DNA of 64,000 bases from Caviibacterium pharyngocola. GTDB taxonomy: Bacteria; Pseudomonadota; Gammaproteobacteria; Enterobacterales; Pasteurellaceae. The notes beneath the pieces were generated by a model, which worked only from the letters and a program-made list of their open reading frames with translations, was not told the origin of the DNA and did no database searches. The position numbers were made by a program, and so were the translations under genes. How positions within the stretch are numbered: position 1 is the stretch's first letter; each line of letters begins with the position of its first letter. Positions 1 through 8,924 of this stretch are shown piece by piece. The stretch lies in assembly GCF_002795405.1 (NCBI RefSeq), contig NZ_PHGZ01000013.1:62001-126000 (forward strand), given 5' to 3'.

Positions 1-471
1 TTTGCTTTGCACCGTTTATCAATGGAACGACTTGAATCGCTGCCCGAAACGAATTTTGACTTGATCACCAGTTCTTTTGCGTTTCATTATATTGAAGATT
101 TCGATGCATTATTGCAGCAAATCGCAGCAAAATTAACGCCGAACGGCTATTTGATCTTTTCCCAAGAACATCCGATTGTGACCTGTTATCGCGAAGGCGA
201 TCGTTGGGAGAAAAATGCACAGAAAGAACAAGTCGCCTATCGATTGAATTATTATCGCGAAGAAGGCGAGCGCGATCGAAATTGGTTTAAACAGCCGTTT
301 AAAACCTATCATCGCACCTTATCGACTGTCGTGAATCTGTTGATTAAAAACGGCTTTCAAATCGAAGAAATGGCGGAACCGATGCTTACGCAGCAGTCGC
401 AATGGCACGCGGAATTTAAAGATTTACGTCACCGTCCGGTGCTGTTGTTTATCAAAGCGAAAAAAATCTAA
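1..471 (+). CDS. Class I SAM-dependent methyltransferase, C-terminal part
   Basis: The reading frame is open to the left window edge, so the N-terminus with the SAM-binding glycine loop lies outside. The visible part begins in the middle of a Rossmann methyltransferase: NFDLITSSFAFHYIED is the typical post-motif strand (acidic residue, then an xxxxHYxxD region), and LTPNGYLIFSQEHP is the later strand with a glycine turn, as in UbiE/Methyltransf_11 proteins. The rest, with many aromatic and charged residues, probably closes over the substrate. The substrate cannot be told. It ends 68 bases before the HisL leader and looks separate from the his operon. The fold call is fairly sure; the specific function is unknown. 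Confidence 0.75.
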   Translation, partial: FALHRLSMERLESLPETNFDLITSSFAFHYIEDFDALLQQIAAKLTPNGYLIFSQEHPIVTCYREGDRWEKNAQKEQVAYRLNYYREEGERDRNWFKQPFKTYHRTLSTVVNLLIKNGFQIEEMAEPMLTQQSQWHAEFKDLRHRPVLLFIKAKKI

Positions 472-479
472 AAAAAGAC

Positions 480-508
480 TTGCCGAGCAAACGATTTCCT
501 AGTAGATT
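480..508 (+). promoter_or_regulatory. Possible his operon promoter
   Basis: TTGCCG and TAGATT are 17 bases apart, and each matches the sigma-70 consensus at four of six positions. The position fits: a transcript starting near 515 would contain the HisL leader peptide. No other candidate between the upstream stop codon and the leader looks better. Weak evidence, based on position and spacing. Confidence 0.35.
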
Positions 509-538
509 AAAAACCAACTTAATTTTGGAATAAATCAA

Positions 539-586
539 ATGAATTTTAACCGCACTTCTCATCATCACCACCATTTCCCTGATTGA
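539..586 (+). CDS. hisL: HisL, his operon leader peptide
   Basis: This 15-residue ORF reads MNFNRTSHHHHHFPD, with five consecutive histidine codons and the same ending (His-run, then PD) as enteric HisL. A GGAA ribosome-binding site sits about eight bases upstream. It lies 132 bases before hisG, with a terminator hairpin in between. By analogy with the E. coli and Salmonella his leader, stalling of the ribosome at the His codons when charged tRNA-His is scarce should favour an antiterminator and allow transcription into hisG. It is too short for usual gene finders. The identification is strong because sequence, position and downstream hairpin agree. Confidence 0.93.
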   Translation: MNFNRTSHHHHHFPD

Positions 587-610
587 TCTTTCAGGCGTTT
601 TGTGGTGCTT

Positions 611-686
611 GGAAGATAACCTTCCGAGTAAGTGCAGTAAGCAAATAGGAAAACCTCTCGGAAGATAACTTTCGAGAGGTTTTTTT
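611..686 (+). terminator. his attenuator: competing hairpins and intrinsic terminator
   Basis: The terminator stem is AAACCTCTCG at 651-660 with CGAGAGGTTT at 673-682, followed by a run of seven T. An upstream hairpin, GGAAG-ATAA-CTTCC, lies at 611-625 and resembles the loop sequence of the terminator, so the two segments can form alternative pairings. With the HisL peptide just upstream, this is the standard arrangement of a translation-coupled attenuator. I have not calculated the alternative fold. Confidence 0.88.
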
Positions 687-717
687 ATCATTATTAAAAA
701 TAAAAAAGGAAAACAAT

Positions 718-1617
718 ATGTCAGACAACAAAAGATTACGCATCGCAATGCAAAAAAAAGGCAGATTAACCAAAGAATGCAGCGAATTGCTCAAACAATG
801 CGGTGTAAAAATTAACTGGAACGAACAACGTTTAATCGCTTATGCGGAAAATATGCCGATTGAAATTTTACGCGTGCGCGACGACGATATTCCGGGCTTG
901 ATTTTCGATGGCGTGGTGGATCTCGGCATTATCGGCGAAAACGTGCTGGAAGAGGAAGAACTCGGTCGCCTCGCCGCCGGTGAAGCCGTTGCCTATAAAA
1001 AATTACGTCAATTCGATTTCGGCGGCTGCCGTTTATCTCTCGCCATCGACCGTGATCGCGCTTACCGCAATGTGCAAGATTTCACCAATGCCACCATCGC
1101 CACATCTTACCCGAATTTGTTAAAACGCTATATGAAAGAACAAGATGTGCCGTGCAAAAGCATTCTATTGAACGGTTCGGTGGAAGTGGCGCCAAGCGCA
1201 GGGCTTGCCGATGCGATTTGCGATTTGGTTTCCTCCGGCGCAACTTTGGAAGCCAACGGCTTGCGCGAAGTGGAAGTAATTTATCAATCCAAAGCCTGCT
1301 TAATTCAACGCGCCGAACCTTTAGATGCCGACAAGCAAGCGCTTGTGGATAAATTGCTCACCCGTATCCAAGGCATTTCCCAAGCTCGCGAATCCAAATA
1401 CATTATGCTACACGCACCGACAGAAAAATTACAAGAAATCACCGCACTTTTACCCGGTGTCGAACACCCGACTATTTTACCTTTAGCGGAAGACGGCAGC
1501 AAAGTGGCAATGCACGTCGTCAGCCAAGAAAATCTGTTCTGGGAAACAATGGAAAAATTAAAAGCCGCCGGCGCCAGCTCGATTTTGGTGTTACCGATTG
1601 AGAAGATGATGGAGTAG
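718..1617 (+). CDS. hisG: ATP phosphoribosyltransferase HisG
   Basis: Catalyses the first step of histidine synthesis: ATP + PRPP gives phosphoribosyl-ATP. At 299 residues it is the long (hexameric, E. coli-type) form, with two periplasmic-binding-like catalytic domains and a C-terminal ACT-like regulatory domain from about residue 225 that binds histidine for feedback inhibition. The starts [17 protein letters not shown] and [14 protein letters not shown] are typical of the family, and [17 protein letters not shown] is the PRPP-binding loop. AAGG lies nine bases before the ATG. It is the first structural gene after the HisL attenuator, so it should respond both to attenuation and to feedback. 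Confidence 0.98.
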   Translation: MSDNKRLRIAMQKKGRLTKECSELLKQCGVKINWNEQRLIAYAENMPIEILRVRDDDIPGLIFDGVVDLGIIGENVLEEEELGRLAAGEAVAYKKLRQFDFGGCRLSLAIDRDRAYRNVQDFTNATIATSYPNLLKRYMKEQDVPCKSILLNGSVEVAPSAGLADAICDLVSSGATLEANGLREVEVIYQSKACLIQRAEPLDADKQALVDKLLTRIQGISQARESKYIMLHAPTEKLQEITALLPGVEHPTILPLAEDGSKVAMHVVSQENLFWETMEKLKAAGASSILVLPIEKMME

Positions 1618-1618
1618 T

Positions 1619-1713
1619 CCCTATACTGACGTATAGGGTTACGCATTGTGCGGTTGCTCCGCAACCTGTCGCAGCGCGACAGCATTATGCGTAACCTAGC
1701 ACGCAGTGCTAGG
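1619..1713 (+). repeat. Array of nested palindromes between hisG and hisD
   Basis: Almost the whole hisG-hisD gap is inverted repeats. CCCTATAC/GTATAGGG pair at 1619-1638. GTTACGCAT at 1638-1646 pairs with ATGCGTAAC at 1687-1695 and encloses two further hairpins: GGTTGC/GCAACC at 1652-1666 and TGTCGC/GCGACA at 1667-1681. CCTAGCAC/GTGCTAGG closes the array at 1695-1713. In RNA this gives a hairpin, a three-way cloverleaf-like element, and another hairpin. No T-run follows, so it is not an ordinary terminator. It looks like an inserted palindromic repeat; a role in mRNA stability is possible. Confidence 0.8.
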
Positions 1714-1745
1714 CATAAAACGTAAATTTAGAATAAGGAAAAAAT

Positions 1746-3032
1746 ATGCAAACCCTAATCTGGAATACTCTAACCGAAATCGAAAAACAACAAGCCCTTA
1801 CTCGTCCGGCGATTTCCGCCTCAAACGAAATCAAAAGTGCGGTGGAAAATATCGTTAATTTAGTGAAAAGCCAAGGCGATAAGGCGTTGTTTGAATTGAC
1901 GGAAAAATTCGATAAAACGAAATTGGATAATTTAATTGTGTCGCGAGCGCAAATCGAACAAGCAAGCGCACGCATTCCGCAAGAATTAAAACAAGCGATT
2001 CAAAATGCCAAACGTAATATTACGCTTTTCCACGAGGCGCAAAAGCCACAAATTGTTGATGTGGAAACGCAGGCGGGCGTGCGTTGTCAAGTAGTAACGC
2101 GTCCGATCAATCGCGTGGGGCTATATATTCCGGGCGGTTCGGCACCTCTGTTTTCCACCGTATTGATGCTTGCCATTCCGGCAAAAATTGCCGGTTGTAA
2201 TAAAGTGGTGTTGTGTTCACCGCCGCCGATTGCCGACGAAATTTTATACGCGGCGGATCTTTGCGGTGTTGAAACCATTTATGCCGTCGGCGGTGCGCAA
2301 GCAATCGCTGCAATGGCACTAGGTACGGAAAGCGTGATCAAAACGGATAAAATCTTCGGGCCGGGCAATGCCTTTGTGACCGAAGCGAAACGCCAAGTCA
2401 GTCAATTAATCAACGGTGCGAATATCGATATGCCGGCGGGACCTTCCGAAGTGTTGGTTCTAGCGGATGAAAATGCCGATCCTGAGTTTGTGGCGAGCGA
2501 TTTGCTCTCCCAAGCGGAACACGGTGCGGACAGCCAAGTGATTTTAGTCACACCGAGCCGCAAACTTGCCGAACAAACCGAGCTTGCAATAGAACGTCAA
2601 CTGGCTTTATTGCCTCGTGCAGAAACCGCCAGTAAAGCGTTATCGCACAGCCGTACCTTTATTGCGGAAGATTTACAACAATGCGTGGCGATCAGCAATG
2701 AATACGCGCCGGAACACTTGGTGGTGCAAGTGGAAAATCCGCGCGATTTATTGCCGTTTTTAGACAACGCCGGTTCAATTTTCTTAGGTGCATATTCACC
2801 GGAAAGTATGGGCGACTACGCCAGCGGTACCAACCACGTTCTGCCGACTTACGGCTATACTCGCACCTATTCCAGCCTTGGTTTAGCGGATTTCAGCAAA
2901 CGAATGACCGTGCAGGAACTCACCCCGCAAGGTTTTAAAGACCTCGCTAAAACCGTTGAACTTATGGCGAGTGCGGAACAGTTGGATGCGCATAAACAAG
3001 CGGTGAGTATTAGATTGGCTAAATTAGCTTAA
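1746..3032 (+). CDS. hisD: Histidinol dehydrogenase HisD
   Basis: Catalyses the last two steps of histidine synthesis: two NAD-dependent oxidations of L-histidinol to L-histidine, with zinc. Its 428 residues match the usual length. Family motifs include [20 protein letters not shown], the NAD-site segment [40 protein letters not shown] (zinc ligands Gln and His), and EYAPEHL with the catalytic Glu-His pair. It follows hisG after the palindrome array, with an AAGG site before the ATG. It is uninterrupted, with no missing key residue seen. Confidence 0.98.
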   Translation: MQTLIWNTLTEIEKQQALTRPAISASNEIKSAVENIVNLVKSQGDKALFELTEKFDKTKLDNLIVSRAQIEQASARIPQELKQAIQNAKRNITLFHEAQKPQIVDVETQAGVRCQVVTRPINRVGLYIPGGSAPLFSTVLMLAIPAKIAGCNKVVLCSPPPIADEILYAADLCGVETIYAVGGAQAIAAMALGTESVIKTDKIFGPGNAFVTEAKRQVSQLINGANIDMPAGPSEVLVLADENADPEFVASDLLSQAEHGADSQVILVTPSRKLAEQTELAIERQLALLPRAETASKALSHSRTFIAEDLQQCVAISNEYAPEHLVVQVENPRDLLPFLDNAGSIFLGAYSPESMGDYASGTNHVLPTYGYTRTYSSLGLADFSKRMTVQELTPQGFKDLAKTVELMASAEQLDAHKQAVSIRLAKLA

Positions 3033-3069
3033 GTGCGGTCGAAACTAGCAAAATTTTAAGGATGTAAAT

Positions 3070-3771
3070 ATGAAATTTATTGTTTCTTCAGAGATTTTTG
3101 ATGCAATGCCGGATTTATGTGTGGGTGTTGTGGTGGCTAAAGGCATTAATAATAAAAAAGCTTATCCTGAAATCACGGCGTTTTTGCAACGCGCAATTTC
3201 CGAGGCGGAAGGGCGTTTCAAAGATAAAAGAGTGAAAGAATGCACGGAAATTTTACCTTACCGCAAGGCGTTTCAAGCGTTAAATATCAATCCGAATAAA
3301 TTTTTGTGCAGTATCGAAGCTTTATTTACCCGTATTGCCAAAGGCAAGGGAATGCCGTCGATTAACCCGTTGGTTGATTTAAATAATGCAGTGAGTCTTG
3401 CCTATACTCTGCCAATGGGAACGCATAATTTAGCCTTAAGCGAACAGGATATTTGCCTACGTTTAGCCGTTGCTCAAGATGAGTTTTTGCCTTTCGGCGC
3501 GACGGAACCGGATAATCCCGAAACGGGTGAAGCGATTTATGCGGTGGGAAATCAAGTGCGTACACGCCGTTGGACGTGGCGACAAAGTGAAAACGGCAAA
3601 ATTGATGAAAATACCGAATATGTGTTTTTCCCGATTGACGGTTTCGTTGGGGTTAATGATGAACAAGTTCGTTTAGCCGCCCAAACTTTAGCACAATGGC
3701 TTAAAATTCAATTTAATGCAGAAATAAAGATTGGATTTGTGGACAAGAATAATCCGGAAACAGAGGTTTAA
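3070..3771 (+). CDS. B3/B4 tRNA-binding domain protein
   Basis: A 233-residue soluble protein that matches the stand-alone B3/4 domain known from the beta subunit of phenylalanyl-tRNA synthetase. The layout fits: LCVGVVVAKGINN near the start, PYRKAFQALNINPNKFLCSIEALFTRIAKGKG (the R...NP.K...SIEAL pattern) in the first half, and NPLVDLNNAVSLAYTLPMGTHNL at about residues 97-120. Members without the synthetase body are of uncertain function; editing of mischarged tRNA is a suggestion for the family. It sits between hisD and hisC, 37 bases after hisD, followed by the remnant of another gene that often accompanies such proteins. It is not part of histidine synthesis. Confidence 0.8.
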   Translation: MKFIVSSEIFDAMPDLCVGVVVAKGINNKKAYPEITAFLQRAISEAEGRFKDKRVKECTEILPYRKAFQALNINPNKFLCSIEALFTRIAKGKGMPSINPLVDLNNAVSLAYTLPMGTHNLALSEQDICLRLAVAQDEFLPFGATEPDNPETGEAIYAVGNQVRTRRWTWRQSENGKIDENTEYVFFPIDGFVGVNDEQVRLAAQTLAQWLKIQFNAEIKIGFVDKNNPETEV

Positions 3772-3776
3772 TAATT

Positions 3777-3924
3777 ATGACTGCAATCAGCAACTTACAA
3801 ATTCTCATTCGAACTATGCAGCCTGTGTTAAACGATAGTGTGTTATCACGATCATATTTTTGTACTTTATGAGAAAGCGGAACTCGCTATGCCAACATTG
3901 TTGGTGTTGCAAAAAGGGAAATAA
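3777..3924 (+). pseudogene. Remnant of an ACT-domain protein gene, internal deletion
   Basis: The first frame reads MTAISNLQILIRTMQPVLND and then runs to a stop at 3870. A second frame ending at 3924 reads CYHDHIFVLYEKAELAMPTL and ends LQKGK. The first piece resembles the N-terminus and the second the C-terminus (HDHIFVPYEKAE-type ending) of the small stand-alone ACT-domain proteins of about 130 residues. The middle, roughly 80 residues, is absent and the junction near 3835-3843 is out of frame. The start codon follows the B3/4 gene by five bases, as in an operon. Family recognition is from memory of the ends only. Confidence 0.7.
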
Positions 3925-3926
3925 CT

Positions 3927-4910
3927 ATGACCAACCCGATTGAAATCTACCAAACCCAAGACGGACAAACACAAGTAGAAGTGCGTTTTGAACAGGAAAC
4001 TGTTTGGCTTTCACAAGCGCAAATGGCAACTCTATTTGGAAAAGATGTGCGTACTATTAATGAACACATCAAAAATATATTTGAGGAAGGCGAATTAGAA
4101 CAAGATTTAACTATCCGGAATTTCCGGATAGTTCGCCAAGAAGGTAAAAGGCAGGTCAATCGTGAAATCGAACACTATGATTTAGATATGATTATCTCCG
4201 TAGGCTATCGAGTAAAATCCCCACAAGGCGTAGCATTTCGTCGATGGGCAACCGCTCGCTTAAAAGATTATCTCGTTAAAGGCTATGCGTTAAATCAAAA
4301 ACGTTTGCAACAAAATGCGGCAGAATTAGAGCAAGCATTACTGCTTATTCAAAAAACGGCGCATTCCCCTGAATTAACCGTGGAAAGCGGTCGCGGTTTG
4401 GTAGATATTGTTAGCCGTTATGCACAAACCTTTTTGTGGCTACAGCAGTATGATGAAGGCTTACTTGCCGAACCTCGAACACAACAAGGCGGTATATTAC
4501 CGACAGTTGATGCTGCACGCGCTGCCTTGAGCGAATTAAAACAACAGCTTGTCAGCCGCGGCGAAGCATCCGATTTATTCGGGCGTGAACGGGAAGATGG
4601 CTTATCCGCCATTTTAGGCAATTTGGATCAAACGGTTTTCGGTGAACCCGCTTACCCGAGCATTGAAGCCAAAGCCGCCCACTTGCTCTATTTTATCGTG
4701 AAGAATCACCCGTTCTCCGACGGAAACAAACGCAGCGGTGCATTTTTATTTGTGGATTTTTTACACCGTAACGGGCGACTATTTGATGAACAAGGCAATC
4801 CCGTGATTAACGATACCGGACTTGCCGCACTTACATTGTTGGTGGCGGAAAGCGATCCGAAACAAAAAGAAACATTGATCCGTTTAATTATGCATATGTT
4901 GAAAAAGTAG
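3927..4910 (+). CDS. RhuM-type DNA-binding domain fused to a Fic/Doc domain
   Basis: This 327-residue protein has two parts. Residues 1-120 are a RhuM-family domain (VWLSQAQMATLFGKDVRTINEHIKNIF, a winged-helix-like segment, then YDLDMIISVGYRVKS and FRRWATARLKDYLVKGY). After a helical linker, residues 205-320 are a Fic/Doc domain with a full catalytic motif, HPFSDGNKRSG, at 261-271. Fic proteins usually transfer AMP or phosphate to a target hydroxyl. The motif is intact, so the enzyme could be active. I see no clear inhibitory (S/T)xxxE(G/N) helix and no neighbouring antitoxin-like gene; the RhuM part may give DNA binding and autoregulation. Such fusions are known in mobile or accessory DNA. 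It lies in the his operon, on the same strand. Confidence 0.85.
   Translation: MTNPIEIYQTQDGQTQVEVRFEQETVWLSQAQMATLFGKDVRTINEHIKNIFEEGELEQDLTIRNFRIVRQEGKRQVNREIEHYDLDMIISVGYRVKSPQGVAFRRWATARLKDYLVKGYALNQKRLQQNAAELEQALLLIQKTAHSPELTVESGRGLVDIVSRYAQTFLWLQQYDEGLLAEPRTQQGGILPTVDAARAALSELKQQLVSRGEASDLFGREREDGLSAILGNLDQTVFGEPAYPSIEAKAAHLLYFIVKNHPFSDGNKRSGAFLFVDFLHRNGRLFDEQGNPVINDTGLAALTLLVAESDPKQKETLIRLIMHMLKK
4109..4133. repeat. 25-base palindrome inside the RhuM-Fic gene
   Basis: AACTATCCGGAA at 4109-4120 is followed by one T and its exact reverse complement at 4122-4133. It encodes LTIRNFRIV at residues 61-69 of the RhuM part. The arms are perfect over 12 bases, more than expected by chance in coding DNA, although the RNFR motif itself is conserved in RhuM proteins. 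Confidence 0.75.
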
Positions 4911-4918
4911 GACTAAAA

Positions 4919-5281
4919 ATGATTACCCGACAACACATTTTTGACTATGTTTTAAACCAATACGGCATTGAACCGAGTTACCCTTTTCCAAAATTTCCTG
5001 ATGTGGTCGCATTGCGACATCAGAACAAGAAAAATAAGGCTTTTGCCTTTATCTTGCAGGTATCTGCCGAGAAATTAGGGTTAAATGGCGATGAAACGGT
5101 TGAAATTATTAATCTGAAATGTAAGACGGAAGTTATCAGTTCGCTAAGAAACGATCCGGATATTTTACCCGGCTATCATATGAATAAAGAGCATTGGTTC
5201 AGTTTAAGGCTGGACAGCAATTTTCCTGAAGATCAGGTATATAAAATGATCGACTGGAGCTACGATTTAACCGTTAAATAA
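4919..5281 (+). CDS. MmcQ/YjbR-family protein
   Basis: A 120-residue soluble protein of the MmcQ/YjbR (CyaY-like fold) family. The pattern is clear: R...F.YVLNQYGIEPSYPFPKFPDVVALRH near the start, AFILQVSAEKLGL, INLKCKTEVISSLRNDPDILPGYHMNKEHWFSLRL, and a final PEDQVYKMIDWSYDLT. The motif PGYHMNKEHW is the hallmark. YjbR-type proteins bind DNA in some reports, but a cellular role is not established. It lies nine bases after the RhuM-Fic gene and 19 bases before hisC, so it must be co-transcribed with hisC or with the cargo genes. Confidence 0.85.
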   Translation: MITRQHIFDYVLNQYGIEPSYPFPKFPDVVALRHQNKKNKAFAFILQVSAEKLGLNGDETVEIINLKCKTEVISSLRNDPDILPGYHMNKEHWFSLRLDSNFPEDQVYKMIDWSYDLTVK

Positions 5282-5297
5282 CAAAAAACAGGAATAA

Positions 5298-6356
<1,059 letters not shown>

Positions 6357-6362
6357 TACCAA

Positions 6363-6384
6363 GTAGGATGGGCTTTAGCCCATC
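6363..6384 (+). repeat. Dispersed palindrome, GTAGGATGGGC type, single copy
   Basis: The element begins GTAGGATGGGCTTTAGCCC and ends CATC, forming a GATGGGCT/AGCCCATC hairpin with a tiny loop. The same sequence occurs twice as an inverted pair at 16962-17027. Here it lies between hisC and an AT-rich cargo gene. Confidence 0.85.
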
Positions 6385-6410
6385 AAAATAGGCTACAAAG
6401 GAGATATAGA

Positions 6411-7055
6411 ATGCAATTAGAAGAAGATGATTGGGATAGACAAAATCAGCTAAGAATAAACCAAGATAGAGAAGCGATAAAAGGCAAAACAGTGAGTGAA
6501 GAACAACGACAATGGTGGAATAACTTGTCTGATTTTTGGAAGAAAGTATTTACCCTTCTTTATTACGAACAAGGCTTTTTTACAATGTGTAGTCCTAATA
6601 ATTATAGAGGTATCTGTGAATATGGAAGAACAACGTTGGAAAGAGAGAACGATTTATTATTAATATTCTCCCTTAATGCAATTCAAGTTGGTGAAGCTGA
6701 ATACAGCACATATTGTATGCTACCCGATCCATTGCCTGATCTTCAGCAGTTAAAAATAGAATCTATTCCAGAACTAACTTATTTTAAGAATTTAAAACAG
6801 TTTTGGATTAATGGTGCTATGTTAGAAGATATATCAGCAGTTAAAAATATTTCTTGTGACTATTTAATACTCTCGGATATATCCTGTAATTCTATTGCTG
6901 TTTTAGAACCACTATTGGAATTGAAAAATATAAGAAAATTAGGATTATATATTAATCCATATTTAACCACCGTAGATGAAACCATATTGGATGAATTTAA
7001 AATGAAATTGGTTGAAAATTTATCCAATAAAGGAATTTCTTTTGTAGATTTTTAA
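6411..7055 (+). CDS. Unknown protein, possibly leucine-rich-repeat-like
   Basis: I do not recognise this 214-residue protein. The N-terminal half is polar with many Trp and Asn (EEQRQWWNNLSDFWKKVF). From about residue 115 it has a repeating beta-strand/loop pattern of Leu/Ile spaced about 22-25 residues apart (LQQLKIESIPELTYFKNLKQ, FWINGAMLEDISAVKNIS, YLILSDISCNSIAVLEPL, LELKNIRKLGLYINPYL), which suggests leucine-rich repeats. A ribosome-binding site AAGGAG precedes the ATG. The DNA is clearly more AT-rich than hisC and hisB on either side, which suggests transfer. It lies 16 bases before hisB. An immunity-type or protein-interaction role is only a guess. Confidence 0.65.
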   Translation: MQLEEDDWDRQNQLRINQDREAIKGKTVSEEQRQWWNNLSDFWKKVFTLLYYEQGFFTMCSPNNYRGICEYGRTTLERENDLLLIFSLNAIQVGEAEYSTYCMLPDPLPDLQQLKIESIPELTYFKNLKQFWINGAMLEDISAVKNISCDYLILSDISCNSIAVLEPLLELKNIRKLGLYINPYLTTVDETILDEFKMKLVENLSNKGISFVDF

Positions 7056-7071
7056 TTGATAGGACAACAAA

Positions 7072-8166
7072 ATGACACAACAATCTATTTTATTCATCGA
7101 CCGCGACGGCACGCTTATCGACGAACCAAAAACCGATTTTCAAATTGACAGCCTTGAAAAACTCAAATTTGAGCCGAATGTCATCCCTGCATTGCTCAAG
7201 CTTAAACACAAATACCGCTTTGTGATGGTGAGCAATCAAGACGGTTTAGGCACAAGCTCTTTTCCGCAAGAAGATTTCGACAAACCGCACAATGCAATGA
7301 TGACGTTGTTTAATTCGCAAGGTATTGAATTTGATGATGTGCTAATTTGCCCGCACAAACCGGAAGATAATTGCAACTGCCGTAAGCCGAAAACTCTGCT
7401 TTTGCAAAAATATATCGACCGCCAACTGTTCGATCCAGCGACCAGCTTTGTCATCGGCGACCGTGCTACAGATGTACAACTGGCAGAAAATCTTGGCATT
7501 CGTGCTTTGCAATATCATCCTGAAAAATTAAATTGGGATCTCATTGCCGAAAAACTGCTTGGCGAAGCGGTAACCAACATCGGCGACCGCCAACCACGCT
7601 ATGCGGAAGTGGCTCGCAAAACTAAAGAAACTGATATTAAAGTGCAAGTATGGCTTGATGAAACCGGCACAAACGAAATCAGCACAGGTGTAGGCTTTTT
7701 CGACCATATGCTCGACCAAATCGCCACCCACGGCGGCTTTAGAATGAACGTGAGCTGCAAAGGCGATTTGTGGATTGACGAACATCACACCGTAGAAGAC
7801 ACCGCACTCGCACTTGGCACCGCACTCAAACAAGCCATCGGCGACAAACGCGGCATCGCCCGCTTCGGCTTCGTGCTACCAATGGACGAATGCAAAGCCG
7901 AATGCACGATGGATTTATCTGGCAGACCATTTATCAAATTCAAAGCCGATTTCAAACGCGACAAAGTCGGTGATTTCAGCACCGAACTGACCGAACATTT
8001 CTTCCAATCCATTGCGTTTACAATGTTTGCCACCTTGCATTTAAAAGCAAAAGGCGATAATGATCACCACAAAATCGAAAGTTTATTTAAGGTGTTTGGG
8101 CGTACATTAAGACAATGTATTCGGATTGAAGGGAATGAGTTGCCGAGTTCGAAAGGTGTACTATAA
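7072..8166 (+). CDS. hisB: Bifunctional histidinol-phosphatase / imidazoleglycerol-phosphate dehydratase HisB
   Basis: Enteric-type fusion of 364 residues that catalyses two steps. The N-terminal HAD phosphatase (residues 1-165) has [11 protein letters not shown] with the nucleophilic Asp, SNQDG, the zinc loop [15 protein letters not shown], and [12 protein letters not shown]. The C-terminal dehydratase (about 170-364) has [29 protein letters not shown] and a final [14 protein letters not shown], the paired metal-binding HHxxE motifs. It starts 16 bases after an unknown cargo gene and is followed by a palindrome and another cargo gene. The enzyme itself is intact. Confidence 0.98.
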   Translation: MTQQSILFIDRDGTLIDEPKTDFQIDSLEKLKFEPNVIPALLKLKHKYRFVMVSNQDGLGTSSFPQEDFDKPHNAMMTLFNSQGIEFDDVLICPHKPEDNCNCRKPKTLLLQKYIDRQLFDPATSFVIGDRATDVQLAENLGIRALQYHPEKLNWDLIAEKLLGEAVTNIGDRQPRYAEVARKTKETDIKVQVWLDETGTNEISTGVGFFDHMLDQIATHGGFRMNVSCKGDLWIDEHHTVEDTALALGTALKQAIGDKRGIARFGFVLPMDECKAECTMDLSGRPFIKFKADFKRDKVGDFSTELTEHFFQSIAFTMFATLHLKAKGDNDHHKIESLFKVFGRTLRQCIRIEGNELPSSKGVL

Positions 8167-8182
8167 ATATAAAAGTAACGAT

Positions 8183-8205
8183 GGTGCGAGTGTCTCACTC
8201 GTGCC
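8183..8205 (+). repeat. Small palindrome downstream of hisB
   Basis: GGTGCGAGTG, TCT, then CACTCGTGCC: a near-perfect inverted repeat with one mismatched pair of bases in each arm. It has no T-run, so it is not a clear terminator. It lies at the junction between hisB and the next cargo gene, as the other palindromes do at hisG/hisD and after hisC. Confidence 0.65.
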
Positions 8206-8241
8206 TGTTGTTAAAAGTGCGGTTGAATTTTGTAGAGTTCT

Positions 8242-8895
8242 ATGATGAAAGATGGATATTTAGAATTTTTTGAACGATTTAATATTAGCATAGAAGATTT
8301 TCTTCGGTTTGCTGAAGATTCCATTATTTTAATACCTAAAGAAAGGGCAAAAAAAGAATGGGTAAATTTGAAGCAAAGAATACAAGGGGAAGGTCAAGAG
8401 GTTTATGTTAGATCTTATGCTAGAAATGGTGAAGGAAATTATTTATATCAAGAAATATATCAAGAGCTTTTCCCTTGTAAAATAATCGTTGATAAAACAA
8501 ATAATCGTTATCCGACGGAATTATTACAAGAACTGACGGGATTTAACAAAAACGGAAGAAATGCAAATATACAGAATTTTCAGGTTTCTCATATATTTGG
8601 ATGTACCAAAAATCCCTATGCGTTTTGTGCTCCTTGGAATATAGCATTTATTCCTAAGATTTTAGATCCTTTTACTGGTCACGAAAGTAAAGGGGATTTA
8701 ACTAATAAAATTACAAAAATATATAAAAATAGAATGTGGGAAGAATATGAAGATCTTATTCAAGAGTATAATAATGAAATGAGAACGCTTGAATGTAAAA
8801 TTAATATTTATATAGAAAATAATAAATCAATGGATAAGCGAATTAAAAAATTCCATAATTCATTACTTAGTGAATTTGCACAGATTAACATTTAA
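8242..8895 (+). CDS. Unknown protein, possible HNH-like nuclease fold
   Basis: Unrecognised 217-residue soluble protein rich in Lys, Asn and Ile. The best-defined stretch, residues 110-155, reads NFQVSHIFGCTKNPYAFCAP followed by WNIAFIPKILDPFTGHES. A His after a hydrophobic pair, an Asn about nine residues later, and a further His about 27 after that would suit a divergent HNH/treble-clef site, but no CxxC zinc pairs are seen. An alternative is a structural or restriction-associated protein. The gene is AT-rich compared with hisB and hisH. A second ATG follows at once (8245). It ends 29 bases before hisH and is in the direction of the operon. Confidence 0.55.
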   Translation: MMKDGYLEFFERFNISIEDFLRFAEDSIILIPKERAKKEWVNLKQRIQGEGQEVYVRSYARNGEGNYLYQEIYQELFPCKIIVDKTNNRYPTELLQELTGFNKNGRNANIQNFQVSHIFGCTKNPYAFCAPWNIAFIPKILDPFTGHESKGDLTNKITKIYKNRMWEEYEDLIQEYNNEMRTLECKINIYIENNKSMDKRIKKFHNSLLSEFAQINI

Positions 8896-8924
8896 GAAAT
8901 TTATAATTAAAAATAAGGAAAATT

